DNA of 64,000 nt, taken from NCBI GenBank assembly GCA_963575745.1, contig CAUYUJ010018038.1, positions 47,501 through 111,500 on the forward strand, in the 5' to 3' direction. The position numbers and the translations under genes are program-made. Positions within the stretch are counted from its first letter, which is position 1. Each line of letters opens with the position of its first letter. This document shows, in pieces, positions 1 through 10,990 of the stretch. The DNA is from Prorocentrum cordatum. Its lineage: Eukaryota > Sar > Dinophyceae > Prorocentrales > Prorocentraceae. Below the pieces are notes generated by a model. It had not been told where the DNA came from. It made no database searches and saw nothing but the letters and a program-made list of their open reading frames with translations.

Positions 1-19
1 ATTGCGGGATGTCCCCCGT

Positions 20-400
20 TAGAAGACAACCATCTGAGAATCCTCAACCGTGCCAAAACACCATTCCTGGGATTTCAACGCCGCGAATTGACGTTACTGC
101 TGCGTCCTGACGACTCTGAATCGTGCCAAAACACCATTCCTGGGACTTCAACACCGCGAATCAACGGTACTCTTGCATCCTGACGGGCCTGAACCGTGCT
201 AACACACCACTCCTTGGGCGTCAACCATAAGAATCCCCGAAACCGCTGGAAACTTGTACGACGAATATGCGCGGCGCTGGGGCGAGAGCCACATTTTGAA
301 AAGGAACCGCTATCCATCCTTGAAACTATTGCACACTTGTAAGACGAATTTGAGCCACATCCGCCATCCGTGAAAATATCGCACAATGAAAGAAAGCTTC
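20..400 (-). repeat. Left arm of a long diverged inverted repeat
   Basis: Read on the minus strand this block holds an 83-bp-type unit (core TTTTCAAAATGTGG near 290-305) followed by three tandem copies of a 73-bp unit (starts near 49, 122 and 195; core TGCCAAAACACCATTCCTGG). The same two units occur in the same order on the plus strand at 2742-3150, so the two blocks are inverted arms around 401-2741. Identity between arms is only moderate by eye (roughly two thirds in the 73-bp part, higher in the 83-bp part). No gene is supported here. Confidence 0.7.
49..267. repeat. 73-bp tandem repeat, three copies
   Basis: The motif GTGCCAAAACACCATTCCTG starts at about 50 and recurs at 123, with a more diverged copy at 196, giving a constant 73-bp spacing. 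Copies one and two are nearly identical over 40 bases and the third has several substitutions. Confidence 0.85.
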
Positions 401-960
401 AGGATCATAAATGGTGATGACGTCTCAGGCGAAACGCCCGGCCAGCCTTACCGACACGTCTCGGAGTGCGACAGGTGTTGCTTATGAGGGAAACGGATGG
501 AGGAGGACCCTCCTCCCTGCTGGCTCCCCCCTAAGACCATCAATCCTCCCCCAAGACCATCGATCCTCCATCCTCCTCCCCCTCCTCCGTTGACAAGGCA
601 AGATGAAAAGGAGGAAAAGGAGGGAGGGAGTATGGGAGGGAGGAGGGAGGAGGGAGGAGGGAGGGAGAGAGGGAGGGAGAGGAGGGGGAGGAGGAGGAGA
701 AACAGCGGAGAAGGACGGAGGAGGGAGGAGGGAGGAGGAGGGAGGAGGAGGAGGAGGAGGAGGAAGGGAAGGGAGGAAGGGAGGAGGAAGGCGGGAGGAG
801 GGAGGACGAGGGAGGAGGAGGAGGAGGAGGAGGAGGAGGAGGGAGGAAGGGAGGAGGGAGGGAGGGAGGGAGGGAGGGAGGAGGGAGGAGGAATGATCGA
901 GGAGGGAGGGAGGAGGAGGGAGGAGGGAGGACTAAGGAGGGAGGAGGAGAGAAGCCTCAT
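401..960. repeat. GGA/GGGA polypurine tract with short unique flank
   Basis: 401-600 has no recognisable feature. From about 600 to 960 the plus strand is almost pure purine (GGAGG, GGGAGG and GAGGAGGAGG arrays). ORFs through it are only poly-Gly/Glu/Arg or, on the other strand, poly-Ser/Pro, and are composition artefacts. Confidence 0.85.
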
Positions 961-1518
961 GTCTGGATCTCTTGCAGCACAGGTCCCCTCGCCGGCCGCC
1001 GCCGCGTGTGGGCGTCGGAACGGCGGCTCCTCCAGCAGGTGTTTGTGGCTGGCGCCGGGGAGAGGGCCCCGCACCAAGGGCAGGCGGGCGGGCGCGAGGC
1101 CGTTCACCCGAGAGGGCGCAGGATGGGCAGAACGAACGGTGCTCTTAGGCGCGCTCGCGACAATGTGCAGCACTGCACTCATGGCCTGGGAGGGAAGGGG
1201 GGCGGAGTTCAGCTCAAGTCGGCTGGCCCTTGGAGGCGGTCAACTCGCACCACGGGCGGTGCCGTGAACGCTTCTGGGCGTCGCACTGCGACAGCGATAT
1301 GAAGCTGAAGACAGCCCGTGCAGCCCATGGCCGCTCGGGCCATGCCAAGGGGGGAGGAGGAGGTGGAAAAAGTGGAGGAGGCGGAGGAGGACGAGGAGGG
1401 AACGGAGAAAGTAAACGTGGCACGCGCTGTGTGAGTTGGTACAACCGTGTGAATAAGTCTTCTGTCCATCTTGCATGCTCCGACGCGGCAGGCCAGAAAT
1501 TAGCGGGCCAAGAAAGGC
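961..1518. other. GC-rich stretch, no recognised feature
   Basis: Open frames exist on both strands but all have simple-sequence composition. 1345-1400 is another short GGA-rich run. I see no conserved domain, RNA gene or repeat shared with the rest of the window. Confidence 0.5.
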
Positions 1519-1519
1519 G

Positions 1520-1663
1520 TAGAAAAAACTTCGCCACCATCGGAGACGCCTGTCCTAGGCGGCTTGGCTGGAAAGTTTATGCCCCTGCAGTGGCACCACA
1601 AGGGTGTAAACATTCCAGCCGCCCTAGGACAGGCGTCTCCGATGGCGAAAAAGCTTCTTCTGT
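1520..1663. repeat. Perfect-like hairpin with ~55-bp arms
   Basis: Left arm 1520-1578 contains CGGAGACGCCTGTCCTAGGC. Right arm 1606-1663 contains its reverse complement GCCCTAGGACAGGCGTCTCCG. The arms pair over about 55 bp with few mismatches around a loop of about 26 bp. It matches no other foldback family in the window. Confidence 0.85.
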
Positions 1664-1690
1664 ACCGTACCTCGTCCGCCGAAGTAGGAG

Positions 1691-1950
1691 GGGGTCAGAA
1701 GGAGAGGGGGCAGGGTTGGGCGCTCGCTCTGGAGACCTTCCTGGAGCGTCCGTCGACTTGAGTCAAACTGGTATAGACTTTGAGTCGAGCTTGATGCGCC
1801 CCAGAAAGGTCCCCAAAACAGGGGTCAGAAGGAGAGGGGGCAGGGTTAGGCGCTCGGTCTGGAGACCTTCCTGGAGCGTCCGTCGACTTGAGTCAAACTG
1901 GAATAGACTTTGAGTCGAGCTGGATGCGCCCCAGAAAGGTCCCCAAAACA
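1691..1950. repeat. 130-bp tandem duplication
   Basis: Two adjacent 130-bp units, 1691-1820 and 1821-1950, both start GGGGTCAGAAGGAGAGGG and end AGAAAGGTCCCCAAAACA. They differ at only about five positions, so the duplication is recent. Each unit holds GAGTCAAACTGG/GAGTCGAGC words like those at 30700-30776 near one edge of the large insertion. Confidence 0.92.
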
Positions 1951-2380
1951 GACATCCCACTCGCCATCGCTCGGACGTCCACTCCCCGTCCATTATTCGA
2001 CCTCGTGCGTGTATTGCTTCGCAAGATGATGCAAGATGATCCTCGATGGTTCTCGCCGGGCAAAACATGTACACGTCCAAGCGACACCAAGCTAAAGAAG
2101 GATGGGGAGGGGGGGCGCCTGCTGGGGAGGAGGCGGCGGCTCTCCTGCCAGAGGGACGCAGGGCCGACGCGTGGGGCGAGGGGCCCTCCCCCCCCCCCAG
2201 CGGGCGGGTAGTGAGGAGGGACTTTCTTGCCCAGCGAGGGCGCGCCGAGGGGGACCGGCAGAAGGGGTCAGCCTCGACCTCCACCCTCCCAACCTTCCCG
2301 CCTTCCCGACGGCGCCTGACCTCGCGCTTCCCGCGCCGCGCCGAGCGCGGAGCGCGAACAATTCCTCTTTTCCTTCCTCC
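1951..2380. other. Intergenic, no recognised feature
   Basis: Unique GC-rich sequence. The words CCATCGCTCGGACGTC and CCTCGATGGT also occur near 32518 and 32833, suggesting a shared decayed repeat. No domain is seen in any frame. Confidence 0.4.
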
Positions 2381-2626
2381 TCCTCCTCCTCCTCCTCCTC
2401 CTCCTCCTCCTCCTCCTCCTCCGCCTCCTCCTTCCTCCTCCTCTTCCTCCCCTCGTCTTCATCTTCCTCCTCCTCCTCCTCCTCCTCCTCCTCCTCCTCC
2501 TCCTCCTCCTCCTCCTCCTCCTCCCTCCTCCTCTCCTCCTCCTCCTCTCCTCCACCTCCTCCTCCTCCTCCTCCTCCTCCTCCTCCTCCTCCTCCTCCTC
2601 CTCCTCCTCCCCCTCCTCCACCATTC
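2381..2626. repeat. (TCC)n microsatellite
   Basis: About 245 bp of CTCCTC on the plus strand with short interruptions (GCC, TTC, CAT). Long poly-Ser/Pro/Leu and poly-Glu/Gly/Arg ORFs through it are artefacts. Confidence 0.95.
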
Positions 2627-2741
2627 CTTTCCCTTATAAACAATTTGTCCCTGTCGCACCCCGGGGCCACTTTTTAGGGCGGGCAGGGCGTTTCGTCTGC
2701 GACGCACTCACCATCCATGCTTCTGAAGCTTCAAAATTGGC

Positions 2742-3150
2742 AACAGATTCACAGACGGAGGGCGGGTCGTTTTCAAAATGTGGTTTTCGCTTGAGCGCGG
2801 CGTACATTCGCTTCAACTATTTGCGAGAGCTTCACATATTGAGGGCGGTTCCTTTTCAAAATGTGGCTCTCGCCTCAGCGCGGCGCACATTCACTTTTTA
2901 GCAAATTACGAAAATTTCACGAAGTCCCATCATCAACGTGCCAGAAATGTTGTTTGGAAAAGATTCCGGATTTTTCGAGTGCAACAATTATATTGGCTCG
3001 TTGTGTTCCCAAGAATGGCGTTATGGTAAGAGTCAGGAGTGTCAAGACGCAGTCAAATTGAGCCCCGGCGTTGGAATTCAGAGAGCAATGTTGCAGCATG
3101 CTTCAGGGCACTCAAACGGTCGTCTTCCAAAGAGGCAGTTCCTTCAATGG
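2742..3150 (+). repeat. Right arm of the long inverted repeat
   Basis: Two tandem 83-bp units (TTTTCAAAATGTGG at 2770 and 2853) are followed by diverged 73-bp-type units (CCCAAGAATGGCGTTATGG near 3008). This is the order seen on the minus strand at 20-400. The pair encloses about 2.3 kb. Confidence 0.7.
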
Positions 3151-3370
3151 AAATGAGCCATCGCGGGGGCCACTGAAGAGGGAGCTCGGAGCGAGGCTTG
3201 TTCCCAACATCGTTTATGACTCTTGGGTGTACGCTGGTTCTCCTCCTCCTCCTCATCATCATCATCCGCCTCCTCCTCCTCCTCCTCCCCCTCCCCCTCC
3301 GCCCCCCCCCCCCTTCGGAGGAGGACGGGGATGAGTCGGAGCTAACCACGCCGCGCGAGGCACGGAGACT
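3151..3370. repeat. Short TCC/CAT/C-rich microsatellite and flanks
   Basis: 3240-3312 is CTCCTC, then CATCATCATC, then CCT and poly-C. The flanks have no recognised content. It lies just outside the 3' LTR. Confidence 0.8.
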
Positions 3371-3586
3371 AAAAAGCTAGATGGGGACCATGTAGTAAGG
3401 GGTTTGGGATATGGTGCAAGATGGCACAAGTTCCAGGGGCGTGATCAAGTCCCTTTTTCCACTGCGATGGCGAACTGCCGAATCCTCTGGCAGCCCCAAC
3501 AAACAGGGCGCCCGCGTCTTGAGCCAGACGCCGACGGCGCGCTCGCCACGCCCGCTACATACTTGCCCCTCTGAACCCCTATTTCA
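3371..3586 (-). repeat. 3' LTR of the copia element
   Basis: 3380-3591 aligns with 32249-32432 in the same orientation. Shared words include GATGGGGACCATGTAGTAAG, GTGATCAAGTCCC/ATGATCAAGTCCC, GAGCCAGACGCCGACGGC and CTGAACCCCTATT. Weaker similarity (AGCTTTTTA versus GCCTTTA on the minus strand) extends the lower-coordinate end to about 3371. The minus-strand 5' end is set at TG (3586). This copy has about 22 bp near 3550-3570 that the other lacks. No 5-bp target duplication was identified. Confidence 0.72.
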
Positions 3587-3944
3587 GAATCGATGGGAGG
3601 AGGAGACGAGCAGAGCGAGCTGCAAGATTAAGCTACATCTTCCAAAGAAAAAACGCGAAAGGCCTCGCGTTGAACGAGCTGCGAAGCGGTGGCGGGCACG
3701 ATCCGGTATCGAGCCCGGATCGAAACGCAAAGTAGCGGCGGGAGTAGTCCTGCGGGGTCCAGCCATGAGACAAGGACCCAAAGGCGCAAACAGCGCAAAG
3801 AGTAAAATATCACAGGCATCATCTCACCGCGTGCCTCCACGCCAGATAGAAGCGCCCCGCTGGCTCGTCATGAGCCAGGCCCAAGATTCGAGGTCGGACC
3901 CTGTAATGAGCGCACCTCTTCAACTCGTGTTTGAAGGGTCGCGC
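3587..3944 (-). other. 3' untranslated part of the copia element
   Basis: This lies between the last polyprotein stop (about 3945-3947) and the 3' LTR. It has no conserved domain. A clear polypurine tract next to the LTR is not obvious, although GGGAGGAGGAGACGAGCAGAG at 3595-3615 is purine-rich on the plus strand. Confidence 0.45.
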
Positions 3945-4440
3945 TCACGCCACTACTTGCAACAGCAAGTCCCGTTCAATACAGCCAGGAGCATGTCCAT
4001 CGGCAGTCATGTCCCGTGCATCACACCATTGCATGTTGCGCACGGCACTTAGATCCATCATCTGTCTCATCCAGCGAATGCGCCCCAACAGCACACATTA
4101 TGCAGGCTGTTTGAGGTCCTTGCTGGAGGAGGATTTGAAAACCAACTCGGCATCGCTGGATAGGGCAACTTCGATACAGAGACCGCGATATTTCAAGTAG
4201 ATGATTGAGTTGCGCGGGCGTGAGCGGTCCCGCCTTTGGTTCGCGCAGGGTAACAATGGTCGAGCAGCAGTCCTCTAGTTATGGGCTGCTGCTAACGTCT
4301 CCGCAGAGTAGCTTGATCTTACCTGCAGTCGATGCGACTTGCAGTAAGCATCGATCAGGTATACGACAAATGTGCCAGCACGCGTGTGTCCACGCCGAAG
4401 TTAGCTGGCACCTCTGACGCCACGCCCTCTCATCTCGCCC
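3945..4440 (-). pseudogene. Ty1/copia RNase H region and C-terminus
   Basis: Piecing two minus-strand frames together gives the usual tail of dinoflagellate copia polyproteins: a segment with KAGPLTPAQLNHL, then LCIEVALSSDAELVFKSSSS, then WMRQMMDLSAVRN, then DARDMTADGH and IERDLLLQVVA before a stop at about 3945. The DARDMTADGH-type motif is the last conserved block before the end of copia RNase H. At least one in-frame stop and one frameshift break it. It continues directly from the RT block. Confidence 0.8.
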
Positions 4441-5730
4441 TCATCGCCCCAAGTCAGACGTCGATAGCCGGATTCGGCGCAGGTCGACTTCTCCAGTGGG
4501 CTTCATAGCAGGATAGACAATCTTCTGGGGTTGACTCTGCAATTTCCGCGAAATTGCATTCAATCGCCGCGCCTGAACATCGGTCGCTTCTTGAACCCGC
4601 TGTAGAGAGACAACATCGGCCATCACCCAGAACTAGGTTATCAGGGCACACGTTCATGCTCCACGGAAGCTGACGAACATGTCTGCTAGAAATGTCGTCG
4701 CTTTCTCCCGCAAGGCCGGGATGTTGGACGGGGCGAAGTCGTCGAATGCAGTCGTCCTGAACCGAGGTAACAGCCCCATTATGGTTATTTGTATCTGACG
4801 GCGCAGTTAGTGCAAATATGTTTGTCAAGCCCACATGCACCGAACGTGTTTTCGGCGAACTTTACGTTGCGATCGATAGTTTCCTCTCTTACAGTCATGT
4901 TGATATCGTCCACGTGTTTGGCCGTCAGTAGCGTCTCCGCTGTTTCGAGTTAGTCATGGGACGTGGCTCGCAGGCCGAAGCGATGAGCGATGCGCGACGT
5001 TGCGAAGCCTCAGGGGGAAGGCTCGCGGAGCGCCCTTCGCCCCGGCGCCCGGCCCCAGGCACTGCAAGCAGCGACGACTTTCGTGGCGTTTCTCGAGCTC
5101 AGGGAGAGTTCGCAACACAGCTGCCGATCCAGGTGGCAGCGCAAAGCATACGATGCGCGACCGCTCTACAATGGTTTCTGCAAGCTTACGGTAGCTGAGA
5201 CCCTTAAGGAATGTCGTCTATATCCGTAGACGCAATCATCCAACGCCGGCTTGACCTTCTGGCTGTTCCTGAAGAAATTACCACATCGAAGGCCCCCGCG
5301 TCCATGAACCCTCGCAGGACAAGACCCAAGCGAAGTGTCCTGACCATTTCTCCTCTTTCATTCTTGACGAGCTTTCATTTATTCACGCAACGCGAGGTCA
5401 TGACGTTTGCGGCGTCTGAAAGAGATGCCACCTTGAAGCACTTGCTGTCAAGCCAGATCTTTAACTCAGCACAGAGCGCCATGCCTACCTGCACTGGTTT
5501 GGCCACGACATCAGCCCCAGTGAGCAGGTCGTCTTCCTTCACCACCACCGCCCGCTTAGCAGCTGCGGAGACGCATATCCGCATTGCGGTAACGTTGTCT
5601 TTCTGCAATAGACAATACTTCTGCTCTGCAAGGACAACCTTGGCCACATCAGCTATAAAGCACAGTTCAATAGATTGACCATATCTGTCGCCATCAAGCG
5701 CATGGTCTTCGTCAACATGGGGGGTCACAG
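4441..5730 (-). pseudogene. Ty1/copia reverse transcriptase (broken)
   Basis: Order on the minus strand: SLSDAANVMTSRCVNKWKLV with VLRGF downstream (start of the copia RT domain), then FLKGLSYRKLAE, VCFALPPGSAAVLRTLP, LQCLGPGAGAKGAPRAF, then HVDDINMT, the catalytic YVDD-type box with both Asp kept, then FAENTFGACGLDKHICTNCA. Stops follow that box. The line ends with RRLNAISRKLQ and YPAMKPTGEVDL, the hinge leading to RNase H. Pieces lie in all three minus frames, so it cannot make a full enzyme. The family match is from pattern memory, not a search. Confidence 0.88.
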
Positions 5731-6596
5731 AGACGCGGTGAACATCTGAGTCGCGGTAGCGCGCGTCTCCGCGACGACGAGTACCCGGTCGTCGTTGGCC
5801 ACTGCATTTGAGACCGCCTGGTCAGATACCATCACAACAAGTGTTATGCAAGGAGGTTGAAGTGTCGCACTCTCGAGAAGCTCGCGCTCACCCTGAAGTT
5901 CTGCATGCCAAGCTTCGAAGACATAAGTCTCAAGGTCGGCTTCCGATGTTCTTGGAACCGCGGGGAAACGTCTTGTCGGCGGGGGCGCTCGGGCGTTTCC
6001 GCCGATTGCAAGCCACCGCGCGTTGCCGGACAGTCTGCATCCTCCTCGAATTTCGGGAAGTCCTCATCGAAGCCAGACGGAGGCTTAGATGATTTCAAAC
6101 ACTGCATTACCCTTGCATGTGTAAATCCAATGATCGCGCACATGTCGAAGGCCGTGCCGCTCGACTCGCACTAGTGGAACCCCGGCGTAACATCGTTGTC
6201 ATGGTAGACCAGGGTGCAATTGTCAGCGCAAGTGGCTGCAGGTAGTCGGTGGATACTCTTGGCAAGTCGGACTGTGACCCCATTCGATCCTGGAGTAGCT
6301 TCGGATCAACTATCGCAGTGCTAAAAGCACTTGGAATGATAGTTTGCTGGATGTGGTCATTCGCAAGTATCCTCGCTCAGTTGGTAGGTACCCAAAGGTC
6401 ATCGCAGGCCCCCCTGCACGCAGGTAGACTCGCGATAAAGCAAGCACCGCACGAAGCGCAGTGTTGTCCGAACCGAGTTCTCAAACCACCAGCACTTCGA
6501 TGTAAAGCGCGCGTCGTGTGTCTGGGCGTTGCACAGCAACTTCGCGCGTACCGACCCGCGTTATTGCTTGGCCCCTGCCAGGGTCGTCGCGGGCAA
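5731..6596 (-). pseudogene. Copia polyprotein between integrase and RT, unrecognisable in detail
   Basis: By position this is the variable linker between the integrase C-terminus and RT. A minus-strand stretch with FDEDFPKFEED (about 6087-6050) is acidic and linker-like. I find no catalytic motif and no competing gene. Confidence 0.45.
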
Positions 6597-7260
6597 CTAG
6601 GCATGGACCGTTCCCACCTCCCCAATCGTCCTTCGTTGTGAAGGTCGGTGGTTGTCTACTGGATCACCGTCGCGATAGAGAGTCTGGCCTGGTGGCGTCG
6701 TCTCAGCACGCAGTGCTCGGTCAACTTTCGCCACACCGGTAGCCTGCGCAACGGCCTCAAGGCTGATCTCGCGCATCTGCTGCTCTCGTGAGTGGTCTGA
6801 CGTTTCCGTCTGTTGTTCGTGGTCCAAGGCCAGCAGGTCTGGCAGACATGCCAGCTGACGTCCGCACAGCGCCTTATAGGGAGATACTCCGCTATGGAGC
6901 GCCAAGGCGTTGGTCACGAATATTGCCTCATGCAGTAGACGGGGGAAGCTCAGCGGTTTGTTGCGTCGTTTCAAGTCTTCCTCCATCACGCGCCTGGTCT
7001 GCCGTGATATGCCATCTCCGGATTCGATGGTTGCGGCGCGTTGTCCGCGTGCTCGGACCCGAAATTCAGTTTCCCCGCGCCCAATGATGTCCCGAGCCGC
7101 GTCATTGTTGAAGAGCTCCCTCATTGGAGTGTAGGACCTTTGCCAGACCATGGTGCAACCACGCATAGCGGCATGCGCCCAGCACCGGGGCCCTGGTTTT
7201 GCCAAGGATTTCTTGACCGGGTGCAAAGCGCACGCATCGGCCCATCACGCGGAATACGAT
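6597..7260 (-). pseudogene. Ty1/copia integrase C-terminal half
   Basis: A 209-codon minus-strand frame holds RLLHEAIFVTNALALHSGVS followed by PYKALCGRQLACLPDLLALD, the segment after the integrase core where copia reads xTPxxxxxGRxP. Next comes REISLEAVAQATGVAKVDRA, then PPGQTLYRDGDPVDNHRPSQ and a Trp-less remnant of the Gly-rich C-terminal module. The DDE core residues upstream could not be placed with confidence. The fragment is in register with the RT further along the same strand. Confidence 0.82.
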
Positions 7261-10200
7261 GTGGTTCTTATAGAAAAGGACAGGTCACATTCGCACTTCT
7301 CATTGAATTTCCCTAGCAAGGCCACCGACGGCACGACGGCGCTGCCCGGCTTCCCCCATGCTCAGCACCCACGACACGAGTCGCACACGCCTGTGATCAG
7401 GTTCAGCCAGTCACCGCCCAGACCTACCATAATCAAGATAAGCCTCACCTTCGGCCCCTTAGCATGGCACCACCTCAGGTGTAGCTTCCGGAGATATTTG
7501 GCGACGACGGCTGGATCGAAACTTCGGACGCTCCGCAGGCTGACCCGGACATCGAAGCGAGTCCGATCAGAAAGTTCGGGAGCAGGCGCCCCCGCAGCGA
7601 CTTCCGCCGAGGGTCGAGGCGGCGGCGGCTCGCCGCGTTGTGGGCGCACCCACCGACCGTTGGCTCTTAAATGGTCACCGGAGCTCCCCGCGCCTCCTCC
7701 TCCTTCCCCGCCATCACGTCTCCCCCTCGCCATGTCGCGACTCCCAGCACCCCGAGTGGCATCTGCAGAAGGGCGTGGGCAAGGTGTAAAACAATCTGGG
7801 TTTACACGAGCTGAAAGCCGTCTGCCTTGTCGCGGCGCGTCTGCCTGCGCGACGGGTTCTTCCGGTGGGGCTGCCGGCGGGGCCGGCGCTTCCGCGGGCG
7901 GCCGCGGGGCACCAGCTGGAAGTTGATGTGGGTGAGGTGGCACTTCGCAAGGTTTTGCGAATCTGCACTTGGCAGGTATCTTCGCGGGCCCTGCCAAATT
8001 CGAACCATAATTATTCTCGCAGCTTTCGCGTTCCCAGTAAATGGGGCCCACGTCTTACAATAGACGCAAACGTAGGTCCCTTGCATGGCCGGGCGCCCGT
8101 GGCGGTGGCCCAGTTATAGCACCCTAGGGGCCGCGCGGCATGTCCGCGGCGCCAGGGTCAAAGCCTGCAGCGTTGACCACAAATACTGGGGCGCCCTTCC
8201 GATTGCTAAATGGATCGACAGGCGATGCCGGGAGCTTCGTCGCGACGCGAACAGCGCCAAAGCAGAGCGATTGAAACGCGCGCCCGCTGTCGCGCTGCAG
8301 CACGACCCTCGCCACAGACCCGCGCATGCCCATGGCGACCGTTGCACCTCACACCGCGGGAGGGTGTCATTAGATCAGGACGATTGCACGTAATCAACGG
8401 AGGCTTCCTGATGAGCTGCCACGTGAGTCCCTTAACCCTGTGGCTCACTCATCTATTGAAGTCTCGCACGAACACGCGCGTTCCTGCAGTGTGCGCCAGA
8501 CAGATATCTCATACATCGAAGTACCTGCGGGTTGCTCCCGTATCCAGAATACGCAAGTCGTCCTGACTGTTGGCAACGGTGCACCAAAAAGGTAATATGC
8601 GGTAACTATGCCTGATGGCGTTTCCAACATGCGCTGTAGTTGATCACGGCGCGGATTTACACTGATACTCTGGAGGTGCGGCAAGCTGGTTGTAAGATAA
8701 CCAGTCCTACCTTACATGTGCGCAAGTAGTGTGGTTTAGACTGACGCACCTTCCGGCTTCCCAGACCAACGCCAGTTCTCTTGTCGAGGCAACCACCTGG
8801 CGGAAGACGGCGGTTGAAGGCAAGTTGTCAAACGCCTCCGATTCCACCGCGGAGCTCCAACATCGACGCCGCTGCGTTACCCAAAGCAAAGCGTCGGAAT
8901 GACGTTGAGGATGTTGGCGCGCGCGCCCACCAATGGCGCACCCGCTGATAGCGCGAGAAAAGATTGCTCCAGGTCGGTCTGAATCCGACTCACATGGCAC
9001 GACGGTACTGCGCATTACAGTTGAGACCTTCGAAGCTTCCACAGTCATCGCCTCCTTCCTCAACTTTCTTTGGTATCTTTTTTGGCTCGATACCTGCCGC
9101 CTTGTCATTGTTCTGCTATTTTCGCTGTTTAATGCACGCCTCCGCCGGGCAAGCTGGTTCGGAATTCGACGGGAACTCGCGCGGCGGCCCCGCGATCGGG
9201 GAGGGGGGGGAACAATCTCGGATGATCAGCGCTGCCTCGCGCCTTGCGCGCGCCCGCGCGGTTTCCCCGAGCTGCACGGGCCCTGGGCCCCCCAGGAGAA
9301 GTCAGCGCGAATGTTATTTATCGCCGTCGGGAGTTGTGAGCACCAATCGTAGCCTGCAGGCAGATCCTTGACTTCAATGCATTGCATCATTTTTTTTGTC
9401 CAGATCCTGCGCGACGCTTCTTGCGACTAGGTCCCAAACCTTCGGGCCCTTGTCGCCCAGGTTCACGGAACGAATCACAGTTCGGTCAGTGCGAGCATGT
9501 ATGTTACATAGCGCGCCCGCTGGGTGATTTGGCTACTGTTTCCCGCGGGCGCCTGGTAAGTGTCACTAGGGCTTGCTGCCGCCATTCGGCGCGCTTCTGA
9601 CCATGACCGCACCAGTCGAGCACGCGTTGAATAGGATCCACGCACTTGCATCTCCACATCGTTGTAGGGATGCGACTGCACGTAGTCACAGACTGTAGGC
9701 ATGCACCGCTGAGTTTTGCATCCGCCCGGTTGCACTCGAGCCCGAAGTGGCATAAAGGCATGCGTATCATAGTGAGACGCAGGTCGTCAATCATCCCCTT
9801 AATAGTCTGCAGTTTCTAAACGTAGCCGGGAGGGCCCATCGAGATGATATCCATCCTCAACCCCTTCGCTTTAGTTGCAAGATTGCGCATCCGCCCCCAA
9901 TGCGCACCAATCCTTCCCCGGCGCCGCGCCGGCATACATCATTCCGCTGGCGTGGAGATCCAGGGCAGATTGTACTCGCCAGCCAACACAGCCCCAAAAT
10001 ACATGCAGCCACTGGCTTGCGCATCCACGCTTGCGGAGTTGCCGAAGCAATGCGAATATCTTCGATCATCAAATAGCGAGCAAACTCTGGCGCACTTGTC
10101 TGGCAAGCATCGGGTCGGACCTCCTCAGCCCGCCCCCCTGACGGGACAGAAAGACCAGCGCTTCCGCCATGCACAGGAGTGACAGACGAACTAGCGCTTC

Positions 10201-10990
10201 CGCCCTGCACAGGAGTGACGCCCCCCATAGCCATGAAGCTGAAGGCACTGTCGGGGCCCCTCCCGATGGTTTCCGTCGCTGCACTCGGCCATCCGCTAGT
10301 TGAGTCATGAGCGTCCATGGTGCGGTGTGGAACTGGCCCCCGGTCTGCAACCGCCCAATCGACCTGCGCAATGAGGAGGTCTTCCATCAAGCCGATCGCC
10401 TCCAGGCGCTCGCGGTCAGCCGCGCATGTGAGGTCCACGACCTGGCGGGCGCGGTAGCTGTCTAGGCGACGCTTCACGGAGTCGACCACCTGTTGAATCA
10501 CCTGCGCGTGCGCATTCGGCCTCTGGGCCAAGTCGCGCAACGCTCGCGCGGCTGCTGAGTCAGGGTCACCGGGCCTCGTGAACCAATTAATCCTCGTCTG
10601 GGTTTCACGGTCCACCTGTGCCAGGCGATTCTCTACTTCCACCAGCTCCCTTCCGCGCGCTTCATAGTCACGCGCTGCAGATGGCGTCTGCGCGAACGCT
10701 TCCGCCATGCGGTTATGCAGAGCTACTGCGGCCCCGCCCGATTCAAACCACTATCTCGAGGGCATCCGCACATCAGACTGCGTTTCCGCACTCCTCATGG
10801 GAGCCCCTTCATGACCCCGAGGGCGTGAGCCACCAGCGGAAGCGAAACTCGGCATGCAATCAGACTGCGTCTCCGCGTCAGCGTAGTTGCGAGCCACCGC
10901 AATCGCGTTGTAGTTACCACTTGCCCTGCTGTCTGCTCGGCTGATGATGTTGACGCAGGCGTCATCAGACGCGGAGGGCCCGCTGTAGTT
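7261..10990 (-). pseudogene. Decayed copia polyprotein, integrase N-terminal half and linker
   Basis: No frame stays open with recognisable motifs except a 283-codon minus-strand frame at 10708-9857 (charged, with VENRLAQVDRETQTRINWFT and VKRRLDSYRARQVVDL). It sits directly after the protease and is probably linker. A segment at 8684-8445 (VNPRRDQLQRMLETPSGI) resembles coding remnants. A 27-bp unit AGCGCTTCCGCCMTGCACAG is duplicated at about 10167 and 10194. Nothing on the plus strand is convincing. Confidence 0.5.

Noticed and set aside
2046-2707. Long ORFs of poly-Pro, poly-Ser, poly-Gly or poly-Glu on both strands
   Set aside because: They are the (TCC)n tract read in different frames; the same holds at 448-1267, 29303-30671, 33199-33595, 40322-40931, 41670-42261, 45188-45837 and 46261-47159.
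3700-3730. tRNA-like T-arm (GGGCTCGATACCGGATC on the minus strand)
   Set aside because: No matching A box, anticodon arm or acceptor pairing could be found around it.
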